Below are positions 16,105 through 25,255 of a DNA stretch of 43,779 nt, one piece after another (position 1 is the stretch's first letter; every line of letters begins with the position of its first letter). Source of the DNA: Prochloron sp. SulCav_FS08_3_32_3330 (GTDB lineage: Bacteria; Cyanobacteriota; Cyanobacteriia; Cyanobacteriales; DYNF01); the NCBI GenBank assembly GCA_020721205.1, contig DYNF01000016.1, positions 14,255 to 58,033 of the forward strand, written 5' to 3'. A model generated the notes under the pieces. That model did no database searches. It was not told the origin of the DNA and saw nothing but the letters and a program-made list of their open reading frames with translations. Both the position numbers and the translations under genes were made by a program.

Positions 16105-16298
16105 ATTTAGAGGGCAAAAAATAAGCTTTTTAGTTTGTCTAGGATTAATCCGAGAAATTTACTAAAAAGCCCTTAAAATCACACAATAGTTATAAGTACC
16201 TTTTGGTGCTTTATATCTGAATAGCTAAATTATAACATCTCTCGTTACAGAGAGCCAAAGAAAACAGGTCTCTTTTCTGGAAACCTGTTTTTCTTGTT
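16105..16298 (+). ncRNA. Candidate structured small RNA or long 3' UTR
   Basis: A run of hairpins follows cyAbrB. Arms GCTTTTTAGT (16125-16134) and ACTAAAAAGC (16161-16170) enclose a GGATTAATCC palindrome. Next come AAGTACC/GGTGCTT around 16194-16212 and CTCTC/GAGAG (16239-16254). Last is a terminator, AAAACAGGT (16261-16269) with ACCTGTTTT (16283-16291) and a T-rich tail. No protein frame fits. This could be an independent small RNA or the 3' end of the cyAbrB mRNA. It does not show the Yfr1 single-strand motif. Boundaries are guesses. Confidence 0.4.
16261..16298 (+). terminator. Rho-independent terminator
   Basis: A 9-bp stem (AAAACAGGT / ACCTGTTTT) with a 13-nt loop, followed by TTCTTGTTTT on the plus strand. 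It closes the region after cyAbrB; the gene on the right ends on the opposite strand about 40 bp away. Confidence 0.65.
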
Positions 16299-16339
16299 TT
16301 AAATTAAGGTTCGTTGTTGCGCTTTAGCGCTATCTTAGT

Positions 16340-17710
16340 TTAAGGTCTAACCACACTTAAAGAGGCTTTACGACAGTTAAATAATTGAATTAAACCATCT
16401 GTTACAGCCCGAATGATCTGGGGATCACATCCTGCTAAAAATTCCTCTCCTGAGATTTTTTTATCAAAAAATGCCTTGACTCGATCATTTTGTTGACGCA
16501 TTTGTTCAAAACCCATTAATTTAACCATATAAGTAGTTAAAGGGGAATTTTTCAGATCATAATTAGAATTTTTGGTGCGTCCGTGTTCTAATAAATTTAA
16601 TACTTCTTTTTCGATTTCGTCATCGGGGTGATAACCTTGGTCAATATTCGGAATAAAATCCTCTAATTTATCAGCAGTAAAGCCTTGAGTGGGCAATTCT
16701 CCCATCATACTAGAAATGGGAATATCTCGTCCTAAACGTAAGGATAAAGCTTCTAAAAAGCCAATACTCAATAGTTTACAGCCTAAATATAAACGTCCGA
16801 TTTTTAAATTGCGATCGGCTAAGTCTAATAATTCTTGATATTCTTGATCATCGGGTACATTTTGATAATGTTGAAAGATAACTTCAGGTTTTAAGAAATT
16901 CATAAAACCTTCCATTTTTTGTAATGCGATCCGATATTCGGAAAAAGTATAAGAGGCTGGATTATGAAGATTATGATTAGTTTCAGGGAGTAAACTCCAA
17001 GTGCCATCTAAAAATTTAGCCGCACTAGGATTCGCAAAGCTTCCTACGTCACGGTTTGCCATTTTTACAGTACGTTGAATTGTTGCTACTATTTCTTCAT
17101 CTTTTAAAGCAATATTATATTTTTCATTGGCAATTTTCACCCTTTTATAAAGTAAATCACTGGCACTTTCTCCGTCTTTATTTTTTGTTCTAAAGGGAAT
17201 TGTTGCTTCAATACAAGCAACAATCTGTAAAATTAAATCTAAAGGGAGGATAAACTCAAAAACTTTTGCCGCTACTACCGCACTTAAAAATTCATTTTGA
17301 CCCGCAAAAGGAGAAAGGGGTTGACCAACGGTAAAGCCAAAAACAGTTAAAACTAATTCAAAAATATTATCTTGAGGTAATTCAGAAACATCTCTAATTA
17401 AGAGTTGTCCTCTGTATTCCTTAACAAAAGGAATGATATAATAACTCAGATTAAAATTGACACTTTGGTCTACTTGTACATAAACCACATCATGAAATAA
17501 AGCCGAAAGCACTTCCACGGGGTGATCTTCTCCACCGACTTCAAAAATATGTTCGGGGGTGTGAAAATAACGCCAAGGACCAGTCATAGTCTGGACAATT
17601 AACTCGGCTATTTTATTTAATTGAGTTTCCTCTATCTTAATCTGGAGTTTGTTTGTTGCCCAGATTAACTTATCTAAACATTGTTGACGATCTTGATCGA
17701 ATAAACTCAC
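16340..17710 (-). CDS. HD-domain protein, cyanobacterial conserved hypothetical
   Basis: 456 residues with a GTG start (MSLFDQDRQQ). An HD-type metal-binding pattern is visible near the N-terminus: H50 and H54 in YFHTPEHIFEVGG, then H73-D74 in VLSALFHDVVYVQVD. The second aspartate that completes a classical HD site is not obvious. The C-terminal half (NHNLHNPASYTFSEYRIALQ, then GRLYLGCKLLSIGFLEAL) has no recognised domain. It may be a phosphohydrolase of unknown substrate. It is divergent from rseP across 145 bp. Confidence 0.6.
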   Translation of the reverse strand: MSLFDQDRQQCLDKLIWATNKLQIKIEETQLNKIAELIVQTMTGPWRYFHTPEHIFEVGGEDHPVEVLSALFHDVVYVQVDQSVNFNLSYYIIPFVKEYRGQLLIRDVSELPQDNIFELVLTVFGFTVGQPLSPFAGQNEFLSAVVAAKVFEFILPLDLILQIVACIEATIPFRTKNKDGESASDLLYKRVKIANEKYNIALKDEEIVATIQRTVKMANRDVGSFANPSAAKFLDGTWSLLPETNHNLHNPASYTFSEYRIALQKMEGFMNFLKPEVIFQHYQNVPDDQEYQELLDLADRNLKIGRLYLGCKLLSIGFLEALSLRLGRDIPISSMMGELPTQGFTADKLEDFIPNIDQGYHPDDEIEKEVLNLLEHGRTKNSNYDLKNSPLTTYMVKLMGFEQMRQQNDRVKAFFDKKISGEEFLAGCDPQIIRAVTDGLIQLFNCRKASLSVVRP

Positions 17711-17855
17711 AACATCTTTCCCCTTTAACGAATATTGTTAATTATAATATTTATTAGTGATGGTTAACTTTTTATTTTACCTATTTTGTTGACCTTATTT
17801 TACATTACAATAGATCTAAAAAATTAATAAGATTATTTACTAATTAATCATAATT

Positions 17856-18938
17856 ATGTCAATTTTAGCAGCGATCGCAGTTTTAGGTATTTTAATTGTA
17901 GTTCATGAGTTAGGTCACTTTGCGGCGGCAAGACTACAAGGTATTCATGTTAATCGGTTTTCGATTGGTTTTGGACCGATTTTATTAAAGTATCAAGGAC
18001 CTCAAACTGAATACGCCCTGCGCGCTTTTCCTCTTGGGGGTTTTGTCGGTTTTCCTGATGATGATCCTGATTGTAACATTCCAGCAGATGATCCTAATTT
18101 ACTACGCAATCGTCCTATTTTAGATCGGGCGATCGTGATTAGTGCCGGGGTTATTGCGAATTTAATTTTTGCTTACTTTGTTTTAGTAACTCAAGCGAGT
18201 TTCGTGGGGATTTATACTCCTACTCAGCCCGGAGTTTTAGTGCCTCAAGTGGTGCAAAATTTCCCCGCCGATCAAGCAGGAATTAAAGCAGGTGATATTA
18301 TTTTAGGGGTTAATGATCAAGAATTAGGAATGTCTTTAGATGTGAGAGATCAATTTCAAGAGATTATTCAAAATTCGGCAAATCAATCGGTTAATCTCAA
18401 AATTAAACGGGATCAAGAAATTGTTAATTTAACAGTTATCCCTCAAGGGGATCCAGAAGGGAAAGGAAAAATTGGCGTTTCTCTTGATTTTAATGGAGAA
18501 TTTATTCGTAATCGTTTAAGTATTACGGAAGCTGTTAATTTTGGCAATAATGAATTTCAACGATTAACCCGTTTAACTGTCCAAGGTTTTTGGCAATTAA
18601 TTAGTAATTTTCAAGAAACTGCTTCACAGGTATCTGGACCTGTTAAAATTGTGGAATATGGTGCTACTATTGCCCAAAAAGATGCGGGAAGTTTATTTGG
18701 TTTTGCGGCTTTAATTAGTATTAATTTAGCCATTATTAACATTTTACCTTTACCCGCTTTAGATGGTGGACAATTAGTTTTCATCCTGATTGAAGGACTT
18801 TTAGGTAAACCTTTACCTTTAAAATTACAAGAAGGAATTATGCAAACTGGTTTAGTTTTACTGTTAGGTTTAGGTATGTTTTTAATTGTGAAAGATACTT
18901 TAAATTTAGCTGTGTTTCAAGATTTAATTTCTCGTTAA
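17856..18938 (+). CDS. rseP: Site-2 protease / RseP-type membrane metalloprotease
   Basis: 360 residues of the M50 family. The zinc motif is HELGH in IVVHELGHFAAARLQG; the third ligand is in NLAIINILPLPALDGGQL (N-x2-P-x-P-x-L-D-G). One PDZ domain lies between, at about residues 115-200 (VPQVVQNFPADQAGIKAGDI). Four membrane segments are likely. It cuts substrates within the membrane after a first cleavage, as in release of anti-sigma factors. Length is normal for the single-PDZ cyanobacterial form. A 32-bp palindrome follows. Confidence 0.92.
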   Translation: MSILAAIAVLGILIVVHELGHFAAARLQGIHVNRFSIGFGPILLKYQGPQTEYALRAFPLGGFVGFPDDDPDCNIPADDPNLLRNRPILDRAIVISAGVIANLIFAYFVLVTQASFVGIYTPTQPGVLVPQVVQNFPADQAGIKAGDIILGVNDQELGMSLDVRDQFQEIIQNSANQSVNLKIKRDQEIVNLTVIPQGDPEGKGKIGVSLDFNGEFIRNRLSITEAVNFGNNEFQRLTRLTVQGFWQLISNFQETASQVSGPVKIVEYGATIAQKDAGSLFGFAALISINLAIINILPLPALDGGQLVFILIEGLLGKPLPLKLQEGIMQTGLVLLLGLGMFLIVKDTLNLAVFQDLISR

Positions 18939-18955
18939 AAATTTAGTTATAATTC

Positions 18956-18987
18956 TTGTAGAGACGTAAAATTTTACGTCTCTACAA
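18956..18987. repeat. 32-bp perfect palindrome
   Basis: The half-site TTGTAGAGACGTAAAA is followed directly by its reverse complement. It is a dispersed GAGACGT...ACGTCTC repeat common in cyanobacterial intergenic regions, here just after the rseP stop, where it can act as a transcription end. A second A/T hairpin with arms ending in AAATCAAAAA and TTTTTTTGATTT follows at about 19019-19056. Confidence 0.8.
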
Positions 18988-19152
18988 AGTTTTTGGAATT
19001 TATGATCACTGTTGGGAGAAAAAAAATCAAAAAGTCAAGGTTTTTTTGATTTTTTATTAAATATTGTAAAATTTGTCAAGATTAGAGCAAAAAATATCTG
19101 TGTATTGTATTAATTGCTTAAAATTAATTTTTCTTAGATAACTAAAAAGCCT

Positions 19153-19539
19153 GTGATTACAATTATTTTGCTTCATCCTAGTCAAAACATTCCCCTTCAA
19201 ACTTGGTCATTTGATCAAGAGGAAAGTATTTCGATCGGGCGTTCGATCGAAAATGATATTGTGGTTTATAGTGCAGTAGTTTCCCGTTATCATATCCAAC
19301 TGAAAAAAAATGGACAATTGTGGGAATGTATTAATGTGGGTGCTAATGGTACTTTTGTAGATGGGGAAAAAATTACTGAAGTTGGTTTAGAAGATGGAAT
19401 GATTATTCGTTTAGCGGATACAGGTCCGAAAATTCAGGTAAAATTAGGAATAGGGGATCCAGAAGCTTTACAAAAAAGAAAAAAGAAAAAAGCTTCTTCC
19501 TCTCATGAAACCCTTAATACTTTTATTCGGGATGTTTAA
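19153..19539 (+). CDS. FHA-domain protein
   Basis: 128 residues, GTG start. A single forkhead-associated domain occupies most of the protein: ISIGRSIENDIVVYSAVVSR (Gly-Arg and the Ser/Arg phosphothreonine contacts), RYHIQLKKNG, then NVGANGTFVDGEKI. The C-terminus is a lysine-rich tail (RKKKKASSSHETLNTFIRDV). It should bind phosphothreonine peptides from Ser/Thr kinases. Its end overlaps the convergent thioesterase gene by 4 bp. Confidence 0.9.
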   Translation: MITIILLHPSQNIPLQTWSFDQEESISIGRSIENDIVVYSAVVSRYHIQLKKNGQLWECINVGANGTFVDGEKITEVGLEDGMIIRLADTGPKIQVKLGIGDPEALQKRKKKKASSSHETLNTFIRDV

Positions 19540-20015
19540 GTTTTACGAGTAATAGCATCAGTAATATCAGGAGGAAGTTGACGCATAATTTTTCCTTTTT
19601 TCGCATCAATTCCCACTAAAGTGACTTGTGCTGTTACATATAATTCTTGACCATCTAAAGATACAATTTGATAATCCCAATTTAAGCGCACTCCATCCAT
19701 TTTTAACACTGTTTTAATCAGCACTTCATGATGATCTAAACGAATCGCCCTGTGATAACGCAAGGATAACTCGACTACGGGCATTTCACAGCCTAAATTA
19801 ACTAAATCGGCATAATTTACCCCGATCGAGCGAAAATACTCAATTCTGGCTTCTTCTAGCCATTTTAGATAAGTGCCATGCCAGACGATCCCCGCATGAT
19901 CTGTATGATGAGGATAAATTTTAACGGGATATTCAAACCATGTTTCGGTTTTAGCGTTTAAAGTGCGATCGGGTGCGATCGCACTGGTAGGTAGTTGAGG
20001 AGAAAATTCAGACAT
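19536..20015 (-). CDS. Hotdog-fold acyl-CoA thioesterase
   Basis: 159 residues. The 4HBT motif is YPHHTDHAGIVWHGTYLKWL followed by EEARIEYFRSIGV, containing the catalytic aspartate in the T-D-H-A-G loop. It resembles YbgC and the cyanobacterial 1,4-dihydroxy-2-naphthoyl-CoA thioesterase of phylloquinone synthesis. The first ~25 residues are a non-conserved extension. Either substrate class is possible, so no symbol is given. Confidence 0.8.
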   Translation of the reverse strand: MSEFSPQLPTSAIAPDRTLNAKTETWFEYPVKIYPHHTDHAGIVWHGTYLKWLEEARIEYFRSIGVNYADLVNLGCEMPVVELSLRYHRAIRLDHHEVLIKTVLKMDGVRLNWDYQIVSLDGQELYVTAQVTLVGIDAKKGKIMRQLPPDITDAITRKT

Positions 20016-20022
20016 TTTTTGT

Positions 20023-20131
20023 TATTTATTATTTATTATTTGTTATTTGTCATTTGTCATTGGTCATTGGTCATTTGTCATTTGTCATTGGTCATTTGTA
20101 TCAACTATCCACTATCAACTATCAACTATCC
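20023..20131. repeat. Short tandem heptamer repeats
   Basis: Two adjacent runs of imperfect heptamers: TCATTTG/TCATTGG units (about 20041-20100) and ACTATCC/ACTATCA units (about 20103-20131). They are preceded by TTATTTA repeats. They separate msrA from the thioesterase gene. These are the slippage-prone heptanucleotide repeats well known in cyanobacteria. Confidence 0.8.
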
Positions 20132-20132
20132 A

Positions 20133-20774
20133 CTATCCACTGTATTTAACTTTTGTGCCACCTAAGCCACAATAACCACCCGGATTTTTCGCCAAATATT
20201 GTTGATGATAATCTTCAGCATAATAAAATTCAGGAGCATCTAAAATTTCCGTAGTAATTGTACCATATCCAGCCTCCATTAAAACCTTTTGATAATGTTC
20301 CTTAGAAGCCTCTGCTAAGGCTTTTTGTACCTCAGAATACGCATAAATTCCTGAGCGATATTGAGTGCCTCGATCATTTCCTTGACCCATGCCCTGAGTA
20401 GGATTGTGACTTTCCCAAAATACTTTTAATAAATCTTGATAGGAGATCATACTCGGATCATACACTACTAATACTACTTCATTATGTCCCGTCATTCCCG
20501 TACAAACTTCTTGATAAGTAGGATTAGGAGTTATTCCAGCACTATAACCTACGGCGGTAGTAAAAACGCCATTTTGTTGCCAAAACTTTCTTTCAGCCCC
20601 CCAAAAACAGCCTAAACCAAACATTGCCATTTCCATTTGTTCAGGATAAGGAGGTTTAAGAGGATTGTTATTAACAAAATGTTTAGCTGGAACGCTCATT
20701 TTAGTTGATCTTCCGGGTAAAGCTTCTGAGGCTGTAGGAAGGGAGGTTTTTTTACCAAATCCGAATAATCCCAT
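20133..20774 (-). CDS. msrA: Peptide methionine sulfoxide reductase A
   Basis: 213 residues. It reduces S-methionine sulfoxide in proteins. The catalytic cysteine is in [17 protein letters not shown]. Substrate residues follow in VGYSAG and [16 protein letters not shown], and the resolving cysteine is in GGYCGLGG near the end. The first ~45 residues precede the catalytic domain, with KPPYPEQM just before it. It is the MsrA type only, with no MsrB fusion. Cytosolic. Confidence 0.93.
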   Translation of the reverse strand: MGLFGFGKKTSLPTASEALPGRSTKMSVPAKHFVNNNPLKPPYPEQMEMAMFGLGCFWGAERKFWQQNGVFTTAVGYSAGITPNPTYQEVCTGMTGHNEVVLVVYDPSMISYQDLLKVFWESHNPTQGMGQGNDRGTQYRSGIYAYSEVQKALAEASKEHYQKVLMEAGYGTITTEILDAPEFYYAEDYHQQYLAKNPGGYCGLGGTKVKYSG

Positions 20775-20882
20775 TGTTTTAATTCCTTTTGTTTAGATTT
20801 TTGTGATCTGATACTAATTAATATTGACAATTGTAACAAAATTTTGATTATTTGTCATTGGTTATTCCTTATTAGTTATTCG

Positions 20883-21437
20883 TTAATTATATTCAGGCAT
20901 AATTTTCGGTTTTAAAACAGAAGGAATCCTTTGTAAAATATTAGCAGTAATTTCTTCAGGAGTTTGATTAGATTCTATTTTAATCCTTAAATCTGCCTGT
21001 TGATATAAAGAGATTCTTTCTGCTAAAAGAAAACTTAACTTTGATTTTAAATCCCTTTCTTTTAATAAAGGTCTAGTGTCATCAATCGCCAATCTTTCCC
21101 CTAAAATATCCACATCCACATCTAAAAAAATTGTTAAACCATAATATAAATAACTCCAATTTTTCGGTTTAATTACGATTCCGCCCCCCGTAGCAATAAC
21201 ACTTCTTGTATAAGCAGAAATTTGCTCTAAAACTTCCGTTTCTAAAGTGCGAAAATAAGCTTCCCCTTCCTTAGCAAATATGTCATTAATTGTCGTTTGT
21301 GCAACTCTTTCAATCACCAGATCCGTATCAAAAAAACGATAATCTAATTCTTTAGCTAATAAGTGACCAATCGTACTTTTACCCGATCCCATCATACCAA
21401 TTAAATAAATATTAAGTCCTTGTAATAAATTATTCAT
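20883..21437 (-). CDS. aroK: Shikimate kinase
   Basis: 184 residues. It phosphorylates shikimate in aromatic amino-acid synthesis. The Walker A is IGMMGSGKSTIGHLLA; shikimate-binding parts are FFDTDLVIE and YFRTLETEVLEQI, then VIATGGGIV and the lid DDTRPLL. I start at the ATG at 21437 (MNNLLQGLN). The frame extends 24 codons further to a weak start, but that part does not resemble the family and lies in the promoter region shared with pgl. Confidence 0.93.
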   Translation of the reverse strand: MNNLLQGLNIYLIGMMGSGKSTIGHLLAKELDYRFFDTDLVIERVAQTTINDIFAKEGEAYFRTLETEVLEQISAYTRSVIATGGGIVIKPKNWSYLYYGLTIFLDVDVDILGERLAIDDTRPLLKERDLKSKLSFLLAERISLYQQADLRIKIESNQTPEEITANILQRIPSVLKPKIMPEYN

Positions 21438-21532
21438 AATTTCTCTTAAAATTAATCTAAAATCTAAAATTTTTAATATTATTGTATAATAAATCAATCC
21501 TAAATTCATAACTCATAAATAATAAGTTAAAC

Positions 21533-22261
21533 ATGGAAAAATTTATTGAAATCTTACCCGATCAGTCTACCTTAATTGAGCGATCGCTAGAAATTATCCT
21601 TGAGAAAATTCTCAATCTCATTGAAACTCAAGGAAAATGTACTTTAGTTTTATCAGGAGGAAGTACCCCAAAACCCTTATATGAAGCTATTTCTCGTCAA
21701 AATATACCTTGGGAAAAACTCTATCTATTTTGGGGAGATGAGCGTTATGTTAATCCCAATCATCCCGATAGTAACCTAAAAATGGCTCGTCAAGTGTGGT
21801 TAAATCAAGGGAAAATTCCCTCAGAAAATATTTTGGCAATGCCAACTTTAGCCGGAAATCCTGAGTATGATGCTCAGTTTTATCAAATTCAATTAGAGAA
21901 CTTTTTTGAGTTAAAAAAAGGAGAATTACCTGTATTTGATATTATATTATTGGGAATGGGAGATGATGGTCATACAGCCTCTTTATTTCCTCATACTAAA
22001 GCTCTGAAAGTTACCGATCGCCTTGTTACTGTAGGAGAAAAAAATGGTGAATCCCGTTTAACCTTAACTATTCCCGTGATTAATAATGCCCGAAATGTTA
22101 TTTTTATCGTCTCAGGGCAAAATAAACAAATGGCATTAGAACAAATTTTTGCTCCAAATCCCGATTATGAGGCTTATCCGGCTAGTACAATTCAACCAAA
22201 AGGAGAACTTTGGTGGCTTTTAGATCAAGCATCCGGGGCAAACTTAAACAGTCTTAAATAA
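21533..22261 (+). CDS. pgl: 6-phosphogluconolactonase
   Basis: 242 residues, DevB/SOL type. It hydrolyses 6-phosphogluconolactone in the oxidative pentose phosphate pathway, the main dark route in cyanobacteria. Motifs are LVLSGGSTPKPLYEA, LFWGDERYVNP.HPDSN and DIILLGMGDDGHTASLFPHT. It is intact and divergent from aroK. The next kinase gene follows after 74 bp. Confidence 0.93.
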   Translation: MEKFIEILPDQSTLIERSLEIILEKILNLIETQGKCTLVLSGGSTPKPLYEAISRQNIPWEKLYLFWGDERYVNPNHPDSNLKMARQVWLNQGKIPSENILAMPTLAGNPEYDAQFYQIQLENFFELKKGELPVFDIILLGMGDDGHTASLFPHTKALKVTDRLVTVGEKNGESRLTLTIPVINNARNVIFIVSGQNKQMALEQIFAPNPDYEAYPASTIQPKGELWWLLDQASGANLNSLK

Positions 22262-22335
22262 GTTATGGTAAAAAACTTGATTTTTTTATCATTTGTCATT
22301 ATTAATGATCCTTTAACCTTTAACAATTAAAAATT

Positions 22336-23829
22336 ATGTCTCAAACTGAATTAATTAAACAAATGCAAACACCGGAATTTTATCCTCATCCGGTCACATT
22401 ACCCATTGAAGTGATACAAACTCATGTTTCTACGGTATTTTTAACCGGAAATTATGCTTATAAATTGAAAAAAACTGTTAATTTTGGCTTTTTAGACTAT
22501 TCAAGTTTAGAAAAAAGAAAGCATTTTTTAGAAGAAGAATTGAGAATGAATAAAGATATTTCTCCTAATCTTTATTTAGAAATATTACCTATTTCTCAAA
22601 CAGGGAAAAATTTTGGTTTAAATAGTAATAAGGACATCGTAGAATATACTTTAAAAATGAATCAGTTTCCCCAAGAAAACCTCTTTATTAATATGTTTGA
22701 AGCAGGAAAATTAACAGGGGAAGATATGATTAAATTGGGGGAATTAGTAGCAGATTTTCATAAGCAGACTATCACCAATGATTATATTAAAACTTTTGGC
22801 ACTGTAGAGAAAATTGGACAATCTATTACGGAAAATTATCAACAAACGGAAAAATATATTGGTCTTGCTCAAACTCAACAATATTATGAAGAAACTAAGG
22901 CTTTTACTGATCATTTTTTAAGTAATAATCAAGAGTTATTTCAACAAAGACAAGATCAGGATAAAATTCGGGAATGTCACGGGGATTTACATTTAAAAAA
23001 TATCTGTTTATGGGAAGATAAAATACAGCTTTTTGATCGCATTGAATTTAATGAACCTTTCCGTTTTGTGGATGTAATGTATGATGTAGCTTTTGCTGTC
23101 ATGGATTTAGATGCAAGGGGTAAACAAGACTTTGGTAATATCTTCTTAAATACTTATATAGAGACGACTGGAGACTGGGAAGGTTTACAAGTTTTACCTC
23201 TATATTTAAGTCGTCAAGCTTATGTCAGAGCGAAAGTTACTTCATTTTTATTAGATGATCCTGCTATTCCTCAAACGGAAAAAGATCAGGCTCAAAAATC
23301 TGCTTCTGACTATTATAATTTAGCTTGGAAATATACTCAAAGAAATAAGGGTAAATTAATTTTAATGTCGGGTTTATCTGGCTCAGGAAAAAGCACTATT
23401 GCTAAGAATTTAGCTCAAGAAATTAATGCTATTCATCTGCGATCGGATGCTGTCAGAAAACATTTAGCAGGGATTTCTTTGAAAGAAAAAGGTGATAATA
23501 GTATTTATTCTGCTGACATGACAGAAAAAACTTATAACCGTTTATTAGAGTTAGGAAAACTCTTAACAAAACAGGGTTTTACTGTTATTTTAGATGCTAA
23601 ATATGATCGTATTAATTTACGTCAACCTGTGTTAAATTTTGCTAAGGAAAATAATCTTGATTTAGAGATTCTTTATTGTGATGCTCCTTTAGAAATTTTA
23701 AGCGATCGCCTGACAAAACGTAGCGGAGATATTTCCGACGCAACGCCTAACTTATTGCAACAACAAAAGGCAAATTTTGAAGATTTTACTGAAGTTGAAA
23801 AAGCTTATGTTAAAATTATTAATACTTAA
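22336..23829 (+). CDS. Two-domain kinase: aminoglycoside-phosphotransferase-like plus P-loop
   Basis: 497 residues. The first ~310 form an APH-like fold with catalytic loop RECHGDLHLKNICLW and metal motif LFDRIEFNEPFRFVDVMYD. The last ~170 form a P-loop kinase (LILMSGLSGSGKSTIAKNLA, then HLRSDAVRKHLAG and VILDAKYDRINLR). This fusion is widespread and usually annotated as a bifunctional aminoglycoside phosphotransferase/ATP-binding protein, but resistance is unproven; small-molecule phosphorylation is the safer statement. It appears intact. Confidence 0.85.
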   Translation: MSQTELIKQMQTPEFYPHPVTLPIEVIQTHVSTVFLTGNYAYKLKKTVNFGFLDYSSLEKRKHFLEEELRMNKDISPNLYLEILPISQTGKNFGLNSNKDIVEYTLKMNQFPQENLFINMFEAGKLTGEDMIKLGELVADFHKQTITNDYIKTFGTVEKIGQSITENYQQTEKYIGLAQTQQYYEETKAFTDHFLSNNQELFQQRQDQDKIRECHGDLHLKNICLWEDKIQLFDRIEFNEPFRFVDVMYDVAFAVMDLDARGKQDFGNIFLNTYIETTGDWEGLQVLPLYLSRQAYVRAKVTSFLLDDPAIPQTEKDQAQKSASDYYNLAWKYTQRNKGKLILMSGLSGSGKSTIAKNLAQEINAIHLRSDAVRKHLAGISLKEKGDNSIYSADMTEKTYNRLLELGKLLTKQGFTVILDAKYDRINLRQPVLNFAKENNLDLEILYCDAPLEILSDRLTKRSGDISDATPNLLQQQKANFEDFTEVEKAYVKIINT

Positions 23830-23830
23830 T

Positions 23831-23907
23831 TAAATGTAGGGTGGACAACTTTTTAAAAATTAATGATTAAATTGTAATTTATGATAAGTTGCCCACCCTA
23901 CAATTTA
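23831..23907. repeat. GTAGGGTGGACAACT inverted repeat
   Basis: TAAATGTAGGGTGGACAACT at 23831-23850 pairs imperfectly with AGTTGCCCACCCTACAATTT at 23887-23906, enclosing AT-rich DNA. It is a copy of the GGTGGGCAA palindrome family, placed just after the kinase gene. Confidence 0.7.
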
Positions 23908-23979
23908 GATTGTATAAATTAAAAGAAAAATAATAAAAACAATTAAATTTTTCTCAACTAAATATGAGGTTAAAAACTT

Positions 23980-24759
23980 ATGACAGTGCTAACTTCTGAA
24001 GCTCCAAATCTGACAAAAAATGAGTTATTTTTAACTCAAGAAACTCAACCGGAATTAATGCCAGAACCGGATATTAGTAATATAATTATTGATGATGGTA
24101 AACCAGTGGATAATCTTTTTAGTGAAAAACAACAACGGTTATTAACTTCAGTCGCTTATAGTTCTTTTAAGCTTGATTTTCCTTTTTTAATAACAGCAAA
24201 TGTGGGACTATTTTATGGGGTAAAAAAACCGCCTTTAGTTCCCGATGTGATGTTAAGTTTAAAAGTGAAATGTCCCGAAGATTGGAGTGAAAAGAAAAAT
24301 CAATCTTATTTTACTTGGAATTTCGGCAAATCTCCTGAAGTTGCGATTGAAATTGTCTCTAATAAAGTGGGACATGAATTAGATCAAAAATTAGCCAGTT
24401 ATCTTGATGCTGGAGTTGCTTATTATATCGTTTTTGATCCTTTAAAATACTTAAGTCAAAATGTTTTACAAGTATATAAAAGAGGAGCAATTCGTTATCA
24501 TTTACAAGATAATTATTGGCTAGAAGAAATCAATTTAGGTTTAACTTTATGGTCAGGAGAATTTGAAGGTCAATTCTGGAATCAATGGTTAAGATGGAGT
24601 GATCAATCGGGGAATATCTTATTAACAGGAGATGAAAAAGTTTTGTTAGAAAAAGAAAGGGCTGATCTTGAAAAGCAACGGGCTGATCTTGAAAAAGAAA
24701 GGGCTGATCGTTTAGCTCAAATTTTAAAAGAACAAGGCTTTGATCCTGATAATATTTAA
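23980..24759 (+). CDS. Uma2-family protein with coiled-coil tail
   Basis: 259 residues. The nuclease-like core has the metal-site motif PLVPDVMLSLKVK, then PEVAIEIVSNKVGHELDQKL (E and K positions), then DAGVAYYIVFDPL. The last ~45 residues carry a heptad-like repeat (LEKERADLEKQRADLEKERA) and end AQILKEQGFDPDNI, a tail common in the longer Uma2 subgroup. Predicted PD-(D/E)XK fold, role unknown. A strong hairpin terminator follows. Confidence 0.88.
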   Translation: MTVLTSEAPNLTKNELFLTQETQPELMPEPDISNIIIDDGKPVDNLFSEKQQRLLTSVAYSSFKLDFPFLITANVGLFYGVKKPPLVPDVMLSLKVKCPEDWSEKKNQSYFTWNFGKSPEVAIEIVSNKVGHELDQKLASYLDAGVAYYIVFDPLKYLSQNVLQVYKRGAIRYHLQDNYWLEEINLGLTLWSGEFEGQFWNQWLRWSDQSGNILLTGDEKVLLEKERADLEKQRADLEKERADRLAQILKEQGFDPDNI

Positions 24760-24763
24760 TCAC

Positions 24764-24801
24764 AAAAAATCCCCGAATTTTTCAAAAATTCGGGGATTTT
24801 A
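24764..24801 (+). terminator. Hairpin terminator after Uma2
   Basis: AAAAATCCCCGAATTTTT pairs with AAAAATTCGGGGATTTT around a very short loop, starting a few bases past the stop codon. It is a member of the CCCCGA/TCGGGG hairpin family. About 235 bp without a gene follow, holding an ACAGGCAAGATGCCTGTGCC repeat at 24917-24939. Confidence 0.75.
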
Positions 24802-25036
24802 TTCTCTTAATTAATCAATTTTTTAGTAAATAAAAGAGCATTTAAAATGTCTAATGTGGGATGGGCTTCTGGTTTCCTGTCTCTGAATAATTTATAATCC
24901 TATTTAATTAGTGAATCACAGGCAAGATGCCTGTGCCACAGTTATGATAAATCCAGTAACTTTTAAAATTTTGAGGTATAATTAACCAATATATAGACCT
25001 ATTGCCTATTTTAAAGAAAATTAAAGGAGAAGAATA

Positions 25037-25255
25037 ATGTTAGTCGAAACAAATATTAATCTTGATCTTGAACAATTAAAAAACTTAATTAGAGAAATTG
25101 TTGATGAGAGACTTAAACAACAAAAAGTTATATTCTCAAAACCTGATCAACAACAATTAAAACAAGTTTTTCAATCTATTGATAATCATATTTGGAAACC
25201 CCCTTCGGGTGTGCCTTCTACATTAGAAATGTTACAGGAGGATCGTAATCAATAA
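25037..25255 (+). CDS. Antitoxin of a broken TA pair
   Basis: 72 residues with AAAGGAG 9 bp before the ATG. It is acidic/basic helical (LDLEQLKNLIREIVDERLKQ) and ends IWKPPSGVPSTLEMLQEDRN, a C-terminal pattern common in cyanobacterial antitoxins that precede PIN toxins. Its stop overlaps the toxin start (TAATG). The partner toxin is cut short, so this may be an orphan now. Confidence 0.6.
   Translation: MLVETNINLDLEQLKNLIREIVDERLKQQKVIFSKPDQQQLKQVFQSIDNHIWKPPSGVPSTLEMLQEDRNQ

Noticed and set aside
16105-16298. Yfr1, tmRNA, SRP RNA or 6S RNA in the hairpin region after cyAbrB
   Set aside because: None of the diagnostic motifs known to me (for example the Yfr1 ACTCCTCACAC stretch) occurs, so only a generic candidate is given.
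20023-20131. Regular repeats that might suggest a CRISPR array
   Set aside because: Units are about 7 bp without unique spacers; these are heptamer tandem repeats.
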